A stretch of 64,000 bases of DNA from Flavobacteriaceae bacterium. GTDB lineage: Bacteria; Bacteroidota; Bacteroidia; Flavobacteriales; Flavobacteriaceae. The stretch is from assembly GCA_028279515.1 (NCBI GenBank), contig JANQNQ010000008.1, positions 186,001 to 250,000 of the forward strand, in the 5' to 3' direction. Under the pieces are notes generated by a model. The model saw only the letters and a program-made list of their open reading frames with translations. It was not told where the DNA came from and made no database searches. Each line of letters starts with the position of its first letter. The first letter of the stretch is position 1. The translations under genes were made by a program, and so were the position numbers. Below are positions 1 to 9,571 of this stretch, piece after piece.

Positions 1-805
1 AATGTTTGGATAAGAATCTTTCGAACTCCTCAACCTTGTCCCTATTCTCTTTTACTGAGTTCTTAAGTTCCCTAATTTTTCTAAACAACTCTAAACCACA
101 AAACACATTCTCACTAACCCCATAGTTTTCCTTTATTGTTTGGGTAAAACTTTCTTGTTGCAAATATTGATTGTCATGGATGCTTCTTAACACGGGAAGG
201 TAGAAACTGTCGTCCGGCTTATGTTTCAAGCTATATTGAATTTCTCCATTTAACGTTTCTAGACTTTCAATAAACTCCATTTTCTTTTCCAAAGCTAATC
301 GTTTACGAAGTTGGTGAGTGTTATCATATGCACCACCTAAATCAATCCTAGCTCGAATTTTAATATTCGGGATTTTATCAAAAATGTCCTTAAACCTTGG
401 GGAATAGTTCGACCTTATTGCAGAGTATTGTAAATCTCTCAGTCCTAAACCATTAATAATTGGGTCAATATCATTTGTAAAGTAGCTTCCCTGATTCTTT
501 AGTTTATGATAATCATCATTGCACCATTTTTTAAAATACTCCGCTCTGGAACCTATCGAAACGGAAGTTTCACATATATTAAAAAGACCTCTCTCTGCTC
601 TAAGCAGCCCCCTTAGAAATCTGCTCTTACCACTATTATTCGCTCCAACGAAAAAATTAATTTTCGAGAACTTTCCAAGATTTCTAGTTCCTTTTTCAAT
701 TTCTGATACAATTCTCTCATCGTTAGAATAATAAACACACGAACTGGCATTTCCCCCAAATTCGTCCAAAAAGAAATCCTTAGAGTAGACAAAATCTAAA
801 TACAT
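1..805 (-). CDS. AAA-type ATPase, N-terminal part, runs off the window
   Basis: The reading frame is open from an ATG at 805 to the left edge of the window, so about 268 N-terminal residues are visible and the C-terminus is missing. A Walker A motif, GANNSGKS, lies at residues 54-61 after a short beta-rich start. This is the layout of OLD/RecF-like AAA ATPases that begin with 'NFFVGANNSGKS'. The rest is charged and helical (roughly residues 170-268), as expected for a coiled-coil insertion. Walker B and any fused nuclease would lie outside the window. Such ATPases often belong to defence or DNA-repair modules, but nothing visible here proves that. The ATPase call is firm; the role is unknown. 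Confidence 0.75.
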   Translation of the reverse strand, partial: MYLDFVYSKDFFLDEFGGNASSCVYYSNDERIVSEIEKGTRNLGKFSKINFFVGANNSGKSRFLRGLLRAERGLFNICETSVSIGSRAEYFKKWCNDDYHKLKNQGSYFTNDIDPIINGLGLRDLQYSAIRSNYSPRFKDIFDKIPNIKIRARIDLGGAYDNTHQLRKRLALEKKMEFIESLETLNGEIQYSLKHKPDDSFYLPVLRSIHDNQYLQQESFTQTIKENYGVSENVFCGLELFRKIRELKNSVKENRDKVEEFERFLSKH

Positions 806-855
806 CGTACAATTTTATTTATACAAATTACAATATTTTATGTACACTTTTGCCG

Positions 856-1425
856 TTAAATAATCCTATGCATTCGGTGCTTTAATTCAGGAAGCACATC
901 GTGCGCAAACCATGGATTCTTGCTGAGCCAGAATCGATTTCGCGGCGAAGGATGCGGTAAGGGAAAAAACTTCGGAAGGTATTCGTGAAAGGCACGAACT
1001 GTTTCGGTAAGATTCTTTTTGGTGTTATTTCCTAAATAGTGCTTTTGCGCATATTGCCCGATCAAGATCACCAGTTCGATGTTTGGCATATTGGTCAAAA
1101 GTTCTTCGTGCCAAAGTGGTGCACATTCTGGTCGCGGAGGAAGATCGCCCGATTTTCCTTTTCCAGGGTAGCAAAAGCCCATAGGCATGATAGCGATCTT
1201 CGTTTCATCGTAGAACGTTTCGTCAGATACTTCCAGCCATTTTCGAAGTTGATTTCCGCTCGGGTCATCCCAAGGAATGCCTGTTTTGTGTACTTTAGTT
1301 CCAGGCGCTTGTCCAATGATGATAACCTTGGCATCTGGGTGCCCAGAGACCACAGGATTAGGTCCCAATGGCAAATGCTCTTTACAAACCTCGCATTGTT
1401 TGATCTTAGAAAGTAATGATTTCAT
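856..1425 (-). CDS. uracil-DNA glycosylase superfamily protein
   Basis: This 189-residue protein of the uracil-DNA glycosylase superfamily probably removes uracil or related bases from DNA. The glycosylase motif GQAPG is at residues 38-42, followed by GIPWDDPSGNQLRKW. The C-terminal PHPSPRN motif supplies the expected second active-site loop. An N-terminal CxxC pair (C11, C14) is present, but the four cysteines of the iron-sulphur families 4 and 5 are not obvious, so it fits the small UdgX/HI0220.2-like bacterial group better. It is the last gene of a tight minus-strand operon and starts 3 nt after the rsmI stop. The family is clear; the exact substrate is not. Confidence 0.85.
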   Translation of the reverse strand: MKSLLSKIKQCEVCKEHLPLGPNPVVSGHPDAKVIIIGQAPGTKVHKTGIPWDDPSGNQLRKWLEVSDETFYDETKIAIMPMGFCYPGKGKSGDLPPRPECAPLWHEELLTNMPNIELVILIGQYAQKHYLGNNTKKNLTETVRAFHEYLPKFFPLPHPSPRNRFWLSKNPWFAHDVLPELKHRMHRII

Positions 1426-1428
1426 GAA

Positions 1429-2103
1429 CTATTTGCTTTTTCCAACGACCACGATCACGATCTCACCTTTGATGGGTTTGCTCTCAAAATGAGCAAGGAC
1501 CTCTTTGGCGGTTCCGCGGGCGTTCTCTTCATGAAATTTAGTGAGTTCTCTAGATACCGATACTTGTCGGTCCTCACCAAAATACTCCACGAAATTGGTC
1601 AACGTCTTTAGCAATTTATGCGGCGACTCGTAAAAGACCATGGTGCGCTTTTCTTCGGCTAGTTGGGTTAGTCGGGTTTGCCGTCCTTTCTTAACGGGTA
1701 AGAATCCTTCGAATACGAAACGGTCATTGGGTAAGCCCGAATTCACCAAAGCCGGAACAAAAGCGGTAGCGCCTGGCAAACATTCTACTTCAATGCCATT
1801 TTCGACACACGCTCGTGTCAATAAAAAACCAGGATCAGAGATAGCCGGAGTGCCCGCATCACTGATCAAGGCCATGGTTTCACCTGCCTGCAATCGGCGC
1901 ACTAAGGCTTCCGCCATTTTGTGCTCATTGTGCATATGATGACTCTGCATGGGTGTATCGATCTCGAAGTGCTTCAAGAGCTTCCCGCTGGTTCGGGTAT
2001 CTTCCGCTAGGACAACATCAACTTCCTTTAAAACACGTATTGCCCGAAGGGTCATGTCTTCCAGGTTTCCGATAGGTGTGGGAACCAAATACAACTTCGA
2101 CAT
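1429..2103 (-). CDS. rsmI: 16S rRNA (cytidine(1402)-2'-O)-methyltransferase RsmI
   Basis: RsmI methylates the 2'-OH of C1402 in the 16S rRNA P site using S-adenosylmethionine. The tetrapyrrole-methylase fold is visible: LYLVPTPIGNLEDMTLRAI at the N-terminus, then AEDTRTSGKLL, then the SAM-binding ISDAGTPAISDPG near residues 80-92. At 224 residues it lacks the small C-terminal extension of the E. coli protein, which is usual in Bacteroidota. It sits 2 nt downstream of the DoxX gene and 3 nt upstream of the glycosylase gene, so all are probably on one mRNA. I see nothing odd in it. Confidence 0.95.
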   Translation of the reverse strand: MSKLYLVPTPIGNLEDMTLRAIRVLKEVDVVLAEDTRTSGKLLKHFEIDTPMQSHHMHNEHKMAEALVRRLQAGETMALISDAGTPAISDPGFLLTRACVENGIEVECLPGATAFVPALVNSGLPNDRFVFEGFLPVKKGRQTRLTQLAEEKRTMVFYESPHKLLKTLTNFVEYFGEDRQVSVSRELTKFHEENARGTAKEVLAHFESKPIKGEIVIVVVGKSK

Positions 2104-2105
2104 GG

Positions 2106-2519
2106 CTATTGTTTTCTGGTTTTGAGGAAGGAATCCAAACTGAAACGATCTTTTTCCAACGGAATCATCATCAAGAAAAGGAGCAGTGCGCTTCTAAAAA
2201 ACACATGCTGAAGATCCCAGATGGGGCTGGTGAGTCCGTGACCAAAGGAAACGATAACCAATACGATGGCCAATATCCAATAGGCTTGCTTTCGGAAAAG
2301 TCCGAGGATCAATAGGAGTCCGCATATGAGTTCGGCATACGAAGTGAAATAAGTGGTGAATTGAATGATGGACTTTGGTAAGAAGGTTTCTTCATAGGCC
2401 TTAAAGCCATTGTTATATACGTTCGAAACTCCCCACGTAAACACTTTTCCAAATCCTTGCATCAAGAAAATAACGCCCAGCAAGAGCCGGGCAAAAAGTG
2501 TAGGGTACGATTTGTCCAT
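2106..2519 (-). CDS. DoxX family membrane protein
   Basis: This small integral membrane protein has 137 residues and four predicted transmembrane helices. It starts with LFARLLLGVIFLMQGFGKVFTWG, the typical first helix and 'GxxK' turn of the DoxX family. DoxX-like proteins are linked to quinone redox or thiosulfate metabolism in some organisms, but most members have no assigned function. It is the second gene of the minus-strand operon, 9 nt after the conserved gene at 2529-3236 and 2 nt before rsmI. The family assignment is good and the function is unknown. Confidence 0.8.
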   Translation of the reverse strand: MDKSYPTLFARLLLGVIFLMQGFGKVFTWGVSNVYNNGFKAYEETFLPKSIIQFTTYFTSYAELICGLLLILGLFRKQAYWILAIVLVIVSFGHGLTSPIWDLQHVFFRSALLLFLMMIPLEKDRFSLDSFLKTRKQ

Positions 2520-2528
2520 AAAGTTGGT

Positions 2529-3236
2529 TTATGCGAATTTGCTTTCGACCACCTGCAAAAAGCGTTCTTCATACGCTTCTTTACCTTCCCAATTGTTGTA
2601 ATCTGGCTTTACCATGTGCTCGATAAAACTTTTCGCATCTTCTTCGTTAGAGATGGTGTTAAGTTGCGAGATCACACGGTTGTAGTCTTCCTGACTGCCA
2701 TTGAAAAGATGGCTGATAAACGCCAAACGATCATTGAGTCCGATATGAATTCCTTTTTTCAGCTTATCGTTCAAGGAACGCTGCTTGGATTCAATGGTCT
2801 CTTTTTTCTCGATCACAGGAGTAACGATGTCTGCGTCACGCTTTACGAAGGTAGGCTCTGGCAACACATCGCCCAAGATGTCTTCAAGAGTTTGCTCTTC
2901 TTTTGGCATTTCGGTCATCATGTCCTTGATGGTATCGATTACGGGTGTGATGATCTGCTCTCTAGGCTCTTCAGACTCATTGTAGGCTTTGAGGTTGTGC
3001 TTGATGATCTCATCATTGTTCTTACTCTCAAAGACCTCATCAATGGTGTCGAAAACTGCCTTGTTACTTACGATCGAGGGTTTATCGTCCAAATGCTCTT
3101 CAACAAATTTCAAAACGGTAAGTTTCTCGTACAGTGTTTGCGCTTCGCGCTGAAGATCACTGACGTCTGCTGTTGCATCGAGCTTCAGAATTCGGTGTGC
3201 TAGGCTAATTAATTCTGCTTCTAATTTCTTCTTCAT
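2529..3236 (-). CDS. conserved hypothetical protein (flavobacterial type)
   Basis: This 235-residue soluble, acidic, largely helical protein has no signal peptide, membrane helix or catalytic motif that I recognise. The N-terminal 50 residues (AELISLAHRILKL...LYEKLTVLKFVEEHL) look like a helical hairpin. The middle is rich in Glu and Pro, and the C-terminal half (LNDRLAFISHLFNGSQEDYNRVISQL) forms another helical domain. From memory, similar proteins are common in Flavobacteriia next to tdk or rsmI. It is the first gene of the minus-strand operon and diverges from tdk across about 100 bp. Confidence 0.8.
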   Translation of the reverse strand: MKKKLEAELISLAHRILKLDATADVSDLQREAQTLYEKLTVLKFVEEHLDDKPSIVSNKAVFDTIDEVFESKNNDEIIKHNLKAYNESEEPREQIITPVIDTIKDMMTEMPKEEQTLEDILGDVLPEPTFVKRDADIVTPVIEKKETIESKQRSLNDKLKKGIHIGLNDRLAFISHLFNGSQEDYNRVISQLNTISNEEDAKSFIEHMVKPDYNNWEGKEAYEERFLQVVESKFA

Positions 3237-3339
3237 AACTTTTGAAATTAATGCCGATCAAAGCTTTTGTTTTTAATAAATTTGTTCCAATTTTATATAA
3301 AACGCAAAAGATATTCCTTTTCGTCTTGAAAATTACAAA

Positions 3340-3981
3340 ATGTTTCTCGAAAATACAGTAAATCATAAGGAGCAATTTGGGTGGATTGAGGTAATTTGTG
3401 GTTCGATGTTCTCTGGAAAGACGGAAGAATTGATCCGCAGACTCAAAAGAGCACAGTTTGCGAAGCAACGAGTTGAGATCTTTAAACCCGCCGTAGATGT
3501 ACGATACGATGATGAAATGGTGGTTTCTCATGATTCAAATGAGATCCGCTCAACACCCGTTCCTGCTGCCGCCAACATCAGAATTTTGGCCGATGGCTGT
3601 GATGTGATCGGTATCGATGAAGCTCAATTTTTTGATGATGAGATCGTCGCTGTATGCAATGATCTGGCAAACCAAGGCATTCGTGTGATTTGTGCTGGAT
3701 TGGATATGGACTTCAAAGGAAATCCTTTTGGCCCCATGCCTGCACTCATGGCAACCGCCGAATACGTGACCAAAGTACATGCTGTTTGTACACGAACCGG
3801 CAACCTGGCCAACTACAGTTTTCGAAAGGCCAAAAGTGATGACCTTGTTTTACTTGGAGAAAATGACGAATACGAACCTCTGAGTCGTGCGGCTTTTTAC
3901 AAGGCCATGCTCAAGGAAAAGATAAAAGACATCGAAGTAGATTCTGAAGAGGTTGCTTCGAAACCTAAAGACCGAAAATAG
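3340..3981 (+). CDS. tdk: thymidine kinase
   Basis: This type II thymidine kinase phosphorylates thymidine to dTMP with ATP in nucleotide salvage. Visible motifs are the Walker A loop [14 protein letters not shown], the Walker B-like [10 protein letters not shown], and the lasso-region [18 protein letters not shown]. Unlike the classical enzyme, the zinc-binding cysteines are incomplete. Only one Cys is seen in [15 protein letters not shown] and no CxxC pair follows, which I believe is common in Bacteroidota. The gene is followed 3 nt later by alr, so the two are probably co-transcribed. Length (213 residues) is normal. Confidence 0.93.
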   Translation: MFLENTVNHKEQFGWIEVICGSMFSGKTEELIRRLKRAQFAKQRVEIFKPAVDVRYDDEMVVSHDSNEIRSTPVPAAANIRILADGCDVIGIDEAQFFDDEIVAVCNDLANQGIRVICAGLDMDFKGNPFGPMPALMATAEYVTKVHAVCTRTGNLANYSFRKAKSDDLVLLGENDEYEPLSRAAFYKAMLKEKIKDIEVDSEEVASKPKDRK

Positions 3982-3984
3982 CGC

Positions 3985-5091
3985 ATGCCAAAAGCCGAAG
4001 AGACCGTTTTAGAGATCGACCTAAATGCGCTGGCTCACAATCTTCAGCATTTACGGTCTAAACTGCAACCCTCGACAAAATTCTTGGGAGTGGTCAAAGC
4101 CTTTGGTTATGGTAGTGATGCCATTGAAATTGCCAAGCATCTTGAGCATTTACAAGTGGACTATTTTGCCGTTGCCTATACAGTAGAAGGAATTGCGCTT
4201 CGAAAGGCTGGTATTACTACTCCTATTTTAGTGCTGCATCCACTTCCTGCGCACTTTGATGAAATCATCGAATACAATCTCGAACCCAATTTATACAATG
4301 CCAAGGTACTCAATGCTTTTTTAGCTATAGCCGAAGCACAACAAACAAAAGATTTTCCGGTACATATTAAATTTAATACAGGTCTGAATCGTTTGGGGTT
4401 CTGGGAAAATGACGTTGATTATATCATCTCAAAGCTCAATGGGGCTTTACAGGTAAAGGTTGCTTCTATCTTTTCGCATTTAGCTGCTTCTGAAGATCCA
4501 AACGAGCGTGACTTCACACTACAGCAAATCAAGAGTTTTGAAAACACCGCTGATGCGTTTATTGAGAAACTGGGATATCGCCCCATGTTGCACACACTAA
4601 ACACTTCGGGTATCTTAAATTATCCCGAAGCGCAGTTTGATATGGTACGTAGCGGTATCGGACTCTATGGTTTTGGAAATGACCCAAAACACGATCAACA
4701 TCTAACTCCAATCGCCACGCTAAAGTCAGTCATCTCGCAAATCCATAGGATCGAGCCGGGAGAAAGTGTTGGTTATAACCGTGCTTTTAAAGCCCCTCAC
4801 TTTGCGAAAACCGCGACCATACCCCTTGGGCATGCCGATGGTATCTCAAGGCAATACGGTAATGGGGTTGGCTACGCCACCATTAATGGACAGAAAGCTG
4901 CTTTCATTGGAAACGTTTGTATGGACATGCTAATGATTGACATTACAGGTATCGAATGTAAGGAAGGAGACGAGGTTATCCTCTTCGGTAAGTCTCCAAC
5001 TGCCGATGAGTTTTCTGGCAATGCAGGCACCATTTCTTACGAACTTTTGACCGCCATATCACAGCGTGTAAAGCGTGTTTTTCTGAGGTAA
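3985..5091 (+). CDS. alr: alanine racemase
   Basis: This PLP enzyme interconverts L- and D-alanine and supplies D-Ala for peptidoglycan. The PLP lysine is K38 in VVKAFGYG, where most enzymes have VKANAYG. The C-terminal domain carries the catalytic tyrosine in ESVGYNRAF and the conserved GNVCMDMLMIDI strand. At 368 residues it is full length. The ATG at 3985 lies 3 nt after the tdk stop, which argues for translational linkage in a two-gene operon. No terminator is obvious before mscL, but the 90-bp gap could hold the mscL promoter. Confidence 0.95.
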   Translation: MPKAEETVLEIDLNALAHNLQHLRSKLQPSTKFLGVVKAFGYGSDAIEIAKHLEHLQVDYFAVAYTVEGIALRKAGITTPILVLHPLPAHFDEIIEYNLEPNLYNAKVLNAFLAIAEAQQTKDFPVHIKFNTGLNRLGFWENDVDYIISKLNGALQVKVASIFSHLAASEDPNERDFTLQQIKSFENTADAFIEKLGYRPMLHTLNTSGILNYPEAQFDMVRSGIGLYGFGNDPKHDQHLTPIATLKSVISQIHRIEPGESVGYNRAFKAPHFAKTATIPLGHADGISRQYGNGVGYATINGQKAAFIGNVCMDMLMIDITGIECKEGDEVILFGKSPTADEFSGNAGTISYELLTAISQRVKRVFLR

Positions 5092-5181
5092 TTCTTACTT
5101 TGGATTTTGATTCAATTCTGTTAACATTTAAGATTTTTACTTACATTAGTGAATGTATTAACCAACTAACACTTATAAATC

Positions 5182-5595
5182 ATGGGATTTTTTAAAGACT
5201 TTAAATCCTTCTTAATGAAGGGAGACATCGTAAGCTTAGCAACTGCGGTAGTAATCGGTGGTGCATTCAACACCATTGTAAAATCGGCGGTAGATGATGT
5301 CATCATGCCAATTGTTGGTGTCCTTACTGGTGGTACAGACTTTACCCAAAAGTTCATCGCTCTTGATGGTGCCGATTACGAAACCCTCGCGGCCGCAAAA
5401 GAGGCTGGAGCAGCCACCATAACATATGGTAACTTGATCCAAGCTATCATCAACTTCATTATCGTAGGTCTGTTCATCTATTTGTTCTTGAAAGCTTATG
5501 AAAAGAGTCAAAAGAAAGAGGAGGCACCAACTGCACCAGCAGGACCTTCTGACAACGATCTATTAAAAGAGATTCGCGACTTGCTTAAAAAGTAG
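5182..5595 (+). CDS. mscL: large-conductance mechanosensitive channel MscL
   Basis: MscL is a homopentameric channel of the inner membrane that opens under membrane tension and protects against hypo-osmotic shock. The 137-residue protein has the amphipathic start [14 protein letters not shown] and a pore-lining first helix ([31 protein letters not shown]). A periplasmic loop follows, then the second helix ([21 protein letters not shown]) and a C-terminal helical bundle ([14 protein letters not shown]). All family landmarks are present. It is transcribed alone and ends at the hairpin at 5627-5655. Confidence 0.96.
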   Translation: MGFFKDFKSFLMKGDIVSLATAVVIGGAFNTIVKSAVDDVIMPIVGVLTGGTDFTQKFIALDGADYETLAAAKEAGAATITYGNLIQAIINFIIVGLFIYLFLKAYEKSQKKEEAPTAPAGPSDNDLLKEIRDLLKK

Positions 5596-5626
5596 CCAAC
5601 CGCTACATCACACATAGTAATCACTA

Positions 5627-5655
5627 AACCGCTCTTTTCAGGGCGGTTCTTTTAT
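5627..5655 (+). terminator. intrinsic terminator after mscL
   Basis: Inverted repeat AACCGCTC / GGGCGGTT with a six-base loop, followed by a T-rich run, 30 nt after the mscL stop. Confidence 0.85.
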
Positions 5656-5733
5656 ATTATTGTTTTATATATAACTTTTTGTTAAATAAATAGTGTTTGC
5701 AATTTTTATGCTGGTTAGCGCCAATATATTAGC

Positions 5734-5741
5734 TACTTTTG
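5734..5741 (+). promoter_or_regulatory. Bacteroidota-type -7 element before asd
   Basis: TACTTTTG matches TAnnTTTG and lies 43 nt upstream of the asd start. The -33 box is not clear at the ideal distance. Confidence 0.5.
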
Positions 5742-5784
5742 TGTTGTAATTCTAGTTAATAACAAAGAACATAAGTACAATACT

Positions 5785-6789
5785 ATGAGAGTCGCAGTAG
5801 TAGGTGCCACCGGAATGGTCGGCAACGTCATGTTAGACGTTTTAGCGGAAAGAAATTTTCCAGTCAGTGAATTGATCCCCGTTGCTTCAGAAAGATCTAT
5901 CGGGAAAAAAGTAATCTTTAAAGGCGAAGAATTTACCATCGTTGGGATGGAAACGGCGATTTCCATGCAACCGGATATTGCGGTTTTCTCAGCCGGAGGA
6001 AGTACCTCTCTCGAGTGGGCCCCTAAATTTGCCGAAGTAGGGACCACGGTAATTGACAACTCTTCAGCTTGGCGAATGGACCCAACAAAAAAATTGGTGG
6101 TACCAGAGATCAATGCTTCTAGCTTAACTGCTGACGATAAGATCATTGCCAACCCAAACTGTTCTACGATTCAGATGGTGATGGCCTTGGCTCCACTTCA
6201 CAAAAAGTACAATGTGAAACGCGTTGTCGTTTCGACCTATCAGTCCATTACAGGTACTGGCGTTAAAGCGGTTCGTCAACTCGAAAACGAGTTTGAGGGC
6301 AAAAAAGGCGAAATGGCCTATCCATATCCTATCCACAAGAATGCGCTTCCGCATTGCGATGTATTTGAAGAAAACGGATATACTAAAGAAGAAATGAAAC
6401 TGGTTCGCGAGACTCAAAAGATTCTCGATGACCGCACTATTGCTGTTACCGCAACTGCTATCAGAATTCCGGTTGTTGGTGGACATAGTGAAGCCGTGAA
6501 CGTTGAATTCACCAATGATTTTGACATACACGATGTTCGCAAAATTCTAAGCGAAACCGATGGTGTTACTGTTCAAGACAATCCAGACGTCAATGTATAT
6601 CCAATGCCGATTTACGCTCACGGAAAGGATGATGTCTTTGTAGGTCGAATTCGTCGTGACGGTTCTCAACCCAACACTTTGAACATGTGGGTGGTGTCAG
6701 ACAACTTACGCAAAGGAGCTGCGACCAACGCAGTGCAAATCGCTGAGTATATCGTTGAAAATCAACTCGTAAATTCTCTAGTAAGCTAA
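5785..6789 (+). CDS. asd: aspartate-semialdehyde dehydrogenase
   Basis: This enzyme reduces aspartyl phosphate to aspartate semialdehyde with NADPH, the branch point to lysine/diaminopimelate, threonine and methionine. The NADP-binding start is VAVVGATGMVGNVML. The catalytic cysteine is C126 in ANPNCSTIQM, and the substrate-binding HSEAVNVEF motif lies near residue 233. It has 334 residues, normal for the family. It is preceded by a terminator and its own -7 element, so it is probably monocistronic. Confidence 0.96.
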   Translation: MRVAVVGATGMVGNVMLDVLAERNFPVSELIPVASERSIGKKVIFKGEEFTIVGMETAISMQPDIAVFSAGGSTSLEWAPKFAEVGTTVIDNSSAWRMDPTKKLVVPEINASSLTADDKIIANPNCSTIQMVMALAPLHKKYNVKRVVVSTYQSITGTGVKAVRQLENEFEGKKGEMAYPYPIHKNALPHCDVFEENGYTKEEMKLVRETQKILDDRTIAVTATAIRIPVVGGHSEAVNVEFTNDFDIHDVRKILSETDGVTVQDNPDVNVYPMPIYAHGKDDVFVGRIRRDGSQPNTLNMWVVSDNLRKGAATNAVQIAEYIVENQLVNSLVS

Positions 6790-6885
6790 TACACAGAATT
6801 CTAGGTTTTGATTTTTTCGGTATCTTTAAGATAGGAATTGCAGAAAATTCCGTCAAAGAAATCAACTAATCAAAACTAACAAATT

Positions 6886-7260
6886 ATGAATTCGAAGTTC
6901 ACCATGATCCTGCGTATACTGCTAGGATTGATTTTCTTAGTGTTTGGAATTAACAAGTTTGCCAACTTCATGCCCGCTCCTGAGCTATCTGCCGATGCCG
7001 GAGCCCTTATTGGAGCCATTGCAGGAAGTTATATGTGGCCTGTTTTGGGTGCGATCTATATTGTAGCAGGATTACTGCTTATTCTTAACAAAGCGGTTCC
7101 GTTTGCATTGCTGCTTTTGGCGCCAATCGTTGTCAATATCTTTTTGTTCCATGCGGTTTTGGATCCAAAAGGTCTACTTGGACCTTCGACATTGGTTACC
7201 CTGCTCACGGCCATACTATTTTACAAATACTGGGATCGATTTAAATCACTATTACAATAG
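6886..7260 (+). CDS. DoxX-like membrane protein
   Basis: This 124-residue membrane protein has four predicted helices. It begins MILRILLGLIFLVFGINKFANFMP, with the FGxNK turn of the DoxX superfamily, so this is the second such protein in the window. It shares little with the one at 2106-2519 beyond the fold. It ends at a terminator 25 nt downstream and is probably transcribed alone or with asd (96 bp upstream). The function is unknown. Confidence 0.75.
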   Translation: MNSKFTMILRILLGLIFLVFGINKFANFMPAPELSADAGALIGAIAGSYMWPVLGAIYIVAGLLLILNKAVPFALLLLAPIVVNIFLFHAVLDPKGLLGPSTLVTLLTAILFYKYWDRFKSLLQ

Positions 7261-7282
7261 TCTCCCCTTAAAATAATGTTAA

Positions 7283-7316
7283 AAGCTTCTGCCTAAGAAA
7301 GGTAGGAGCTTTTTTC
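7283..7316 (+). terminator. intrinsic terminator after the DoxX-like gene
   Basis: Stem AAGCTTCTGCC / GGTAGGAGCTT with G-U pairs and a seven-base loop, followed by TTTTT. Confidence 0.85.
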
Positions 7317-7354
7317 CGTTAAATTTGACACTACCAATTAAAACCAATTTACTC

Positions 7355-9508
7355 ATGAAACGATTTATAATCGCTGCTGTATGTGCAGGATCTTTGATAT
7401 CTTGCAATACTTCAGAAAAAAAACAACCGATTGCATTGGATTACCCTGTTACCAAAAAAGTTGACACCGTAGACACCTATTTCGGAACCGATGTCCCTGA
7501 CCCATACCGCTGGTTAGAAGACGACCGAAGCCCCGAGACCGAAGCTTGGGTCAAAACACAAAATGATATCACTTTTGGATACTTAGACAAGATTCCTTTT
7601 AGAGACCAACTTAAAGAACGACTCGAAAAAGTCTGGAACTACGAAAAAATCACACGCCCTTTTAAAGAAGGCGAACACACCTATTTCTACAAGAACGACG
7701 GACTCCAAAATCATTATGTCGTTTACCGTAAAAAAGGGGATGGAGCCGCAGAGGTATTCTTAGACCCCAACACCTTCTCTGAAGATGGAACCACCTCATT
7801 AAGTTCTCTTCAGTTTTCAAAGGACGGTTCGCTGGCTGCTTACTCCATTTCAGAAGGTGGTAGTGACTGGCGTAAGATCATTGTAATGAATGCTGAAACT
7901 CGCGAAATTGTTGAGGACACCATCGTTGATGTGAAGTTTAGCGGAATCTCTTGGAAAGGCAATGAAGGCTTCTACTACGCTAGCTACGATAAGCCTGAAG
8001 GAAGCGAACTTTCTGCCAAAACGGATCAGCACAAATTGTACTACCACAAATTGGGCACTCCTCAAAAGGAAGACCCGGTCATCTTTGGTGGCACTGATGC
8101 TGAAAAGCATCGCTACGTAGGCGGCTATCTCACCGAAGATGATCGCTATTTGATCATCACAGGAGCTGTATCGACTTCTGGAAACCGCCTTTTCATGAAA
8201 GACCTACAAGATCCGAATGCAAAGCTAGTGACCATTCTTGACCACACTGATAGTGATAGCTATGTGATTGACAACCGCGACACCAAACTGTACATCATGA
8301 CCAACCTCAACGCACCGAATCAAAAGGTGGTAACGGTTGACGCATCTGATCCTGCCCCTGAAAACTGGGTAGATTTTATTCCTGAGACCAAAAACGTATT
8401 GAGCCCATCATCTGGTGGAGGGTACTTCTTTGCAGAGTACATGGTCGATGCCGTTTCTCAGGTGCTTCAGTATGATATGGACGGAAAATTAGTGCGTGAG
8501 ATCGAACTTCCCGGACCTGGAAATGCTGGTGGTTTTGGCGGAAAAATGGATGAGAAGGAAATGTACTTCAGCTTTACCAATTATAAGACACCTGGTACTA
8601 CCTATAAGTTTGATGCTGATACCGGAAAGTACGAAGTGTATTGGAAACCAGACATCGATTTCAACTCAGACGATTACGAATCGAAGCAAGTATTCTATCC
8701 TTCAAAAGATGGCACGAAGGTTCCGATGATCATCACCCATAAAAAAGGACTTGAACTCAATGGAAAAAATCCAACAATTCTGTACGGTTATGGCGGATTC
8801 AACATCAGCTTACAACCTGGATTTAGCATCACTAACTCAGTGTGGTTAGAACAAGGCGGAATCTACGCAGTTCCTAACTTACGTGGTGGTGGTGAATACG
8901 GAAAAGAATGGCATGATGCCGGTACGCAAATGAAGAAACAAAACGTTTTTGATGATTTTATCGCTGCCGCGGAATACCTCATCGAAAACAAGTATACTTC
9001 GCCAGACTATCTTGCTGTACGCGGAGGCTCTAACGGTGGATTGCTCGTAGGTGCCACCATGACACAACGTCCAGAATTAATGAAGGTAGCCTTGCCCGCC
9101 GTAGGTGTTATGGATATGCTTCGTTACCACACCTTTACTGCAGGAGCGGGATGGGCTTACGACTACGGTACTTCTGAGCAAAGCAAGGAGATGTTCGAAT
9201 ACCTAAAAGGATATTCACCTGTGCATAACGTTGAAGCGGGAACTCGATACCCATCAACGCTAGTGACAACTGGGGATCACGATGATCGTGTTGTACCTGC
9301 GCACTCGTTCAAATTTGCTGCCGAGTTGCAAGAAAAGCAAGCTGGGCCTAATCCTGTGTTAATCCGAATTGAGACCAATGCAGGTCACGGTGCCGGAAAG
9401 CCAACCTCTGTAATTATCAAAGAGCAAGCTGATATTTTAGGGTTTGCTTTGTACAATATGGGATACGAAGTTTTGCCAAGCAAAACTACCGATAAGATAA
9501 AAGGGTAA
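7355..9508 (+). CDS. prolyl oligopeptidase family serine peptidase, lipoprotein
   Basis: This S9A prolyl oligopeptidase cleaves short proline-containing peptides. I start it at the ATG at 7355, because the protein then opens with a lipoprotein signal ([17 protein letters not shown]). An upstream in-frame start at 7325 would bury that signal. A beta-propeller domain spans roughly residues 90-430, and the hydrolase domain holds the catalytic triad: S559 in GGSNGG, D644 in HDDRV and H678 in GHGAG. At 717 residues it is full length. It is probably exported to the periplasm or outer membrane. A clean terminator follows the gene. Confidence 0.93.
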   Translation: MKRFIIAAVCAGSLISCNTSEKKQPIALDYPVTKKVDTVDTYFGTDVPDPYRWLEDDRSPETEAWVKTQNDITFGYLDKIPFRDQLKERLEKVWNYEKITRPFKEGEHTYFYKNDGLQNHYVVYRKKGDGAAEVFLDPNTFSEDGTTSLSSLQFSKDGSLAAYSISEGGSDWRKIIVMNAETREIVEDTIVDVKFSGISWKGNEGFYYASYDKPEGSELSAKTDQHKLYYHKLGTPQKEDPVIFGGTDAEKHRYVGGYLTEDDRYLIITGAVSTSGNRLFMKDLQDPNAKLVTILDHTDSDSYVIDNRDTKLYIMTNLNAPNQKVVTVDASDPAPENWVDFIPETKNVLSPSSGGGYFFAEYMVDAVSQVLQYDMDGKLVREIELPGPGNAGGFGGKMDEKEMYFSFTNYKTPGTTYKFDADTGKYEVYWKPDIDFNSDDYESKQVFYPSKDGTKVPMIITHKKGLELNGKNPTILYGYGGFNISLQPGFSITNSVWLEQGGIYAVPNLRGGGEYGKEWHDAGTQMKKQNVFDDFIAAAEYLIENKYTSPDYLAVRGGSNGGLLVGATMTQRPELMKVALPAVGVMDMLRYHTFTAGAGWAYDYGTSEQSKEMFEYLKGYSPVHNVEAGTRYPSTLVTTGDHDDRVVPAHSFKFAAELQEKQAGPNPVLIRIETNAGHGAGKPTSVIIKEQADILGFALYNMGYEVLPSKTTDKIKG

Positions 9509-9531
9509 TCCATCCCAAATGATTAATTTAG

Positions 9532-9566
9532 CCGCTGATTCTGTTGGAATCAGCGGTTTTATTTTT
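9532..9566 (+). terminator. intrinsic terminator after the oligopeptidase
   Basis: Perfect nine-base stem CCGCTGATT / AATCAGCGG, then a TTTTATTTTT tail. It ends only 6 nt before the ABC ATPase start. Confidence 0.88.
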
Positions 9567-9571
9567 GGCCA

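Noticed and set aside
2457-3203. A 248-residue plus-strand frame
   Set aside because: It is antisense to the conserved protein at 2529-3236, which has operon context and better composition.
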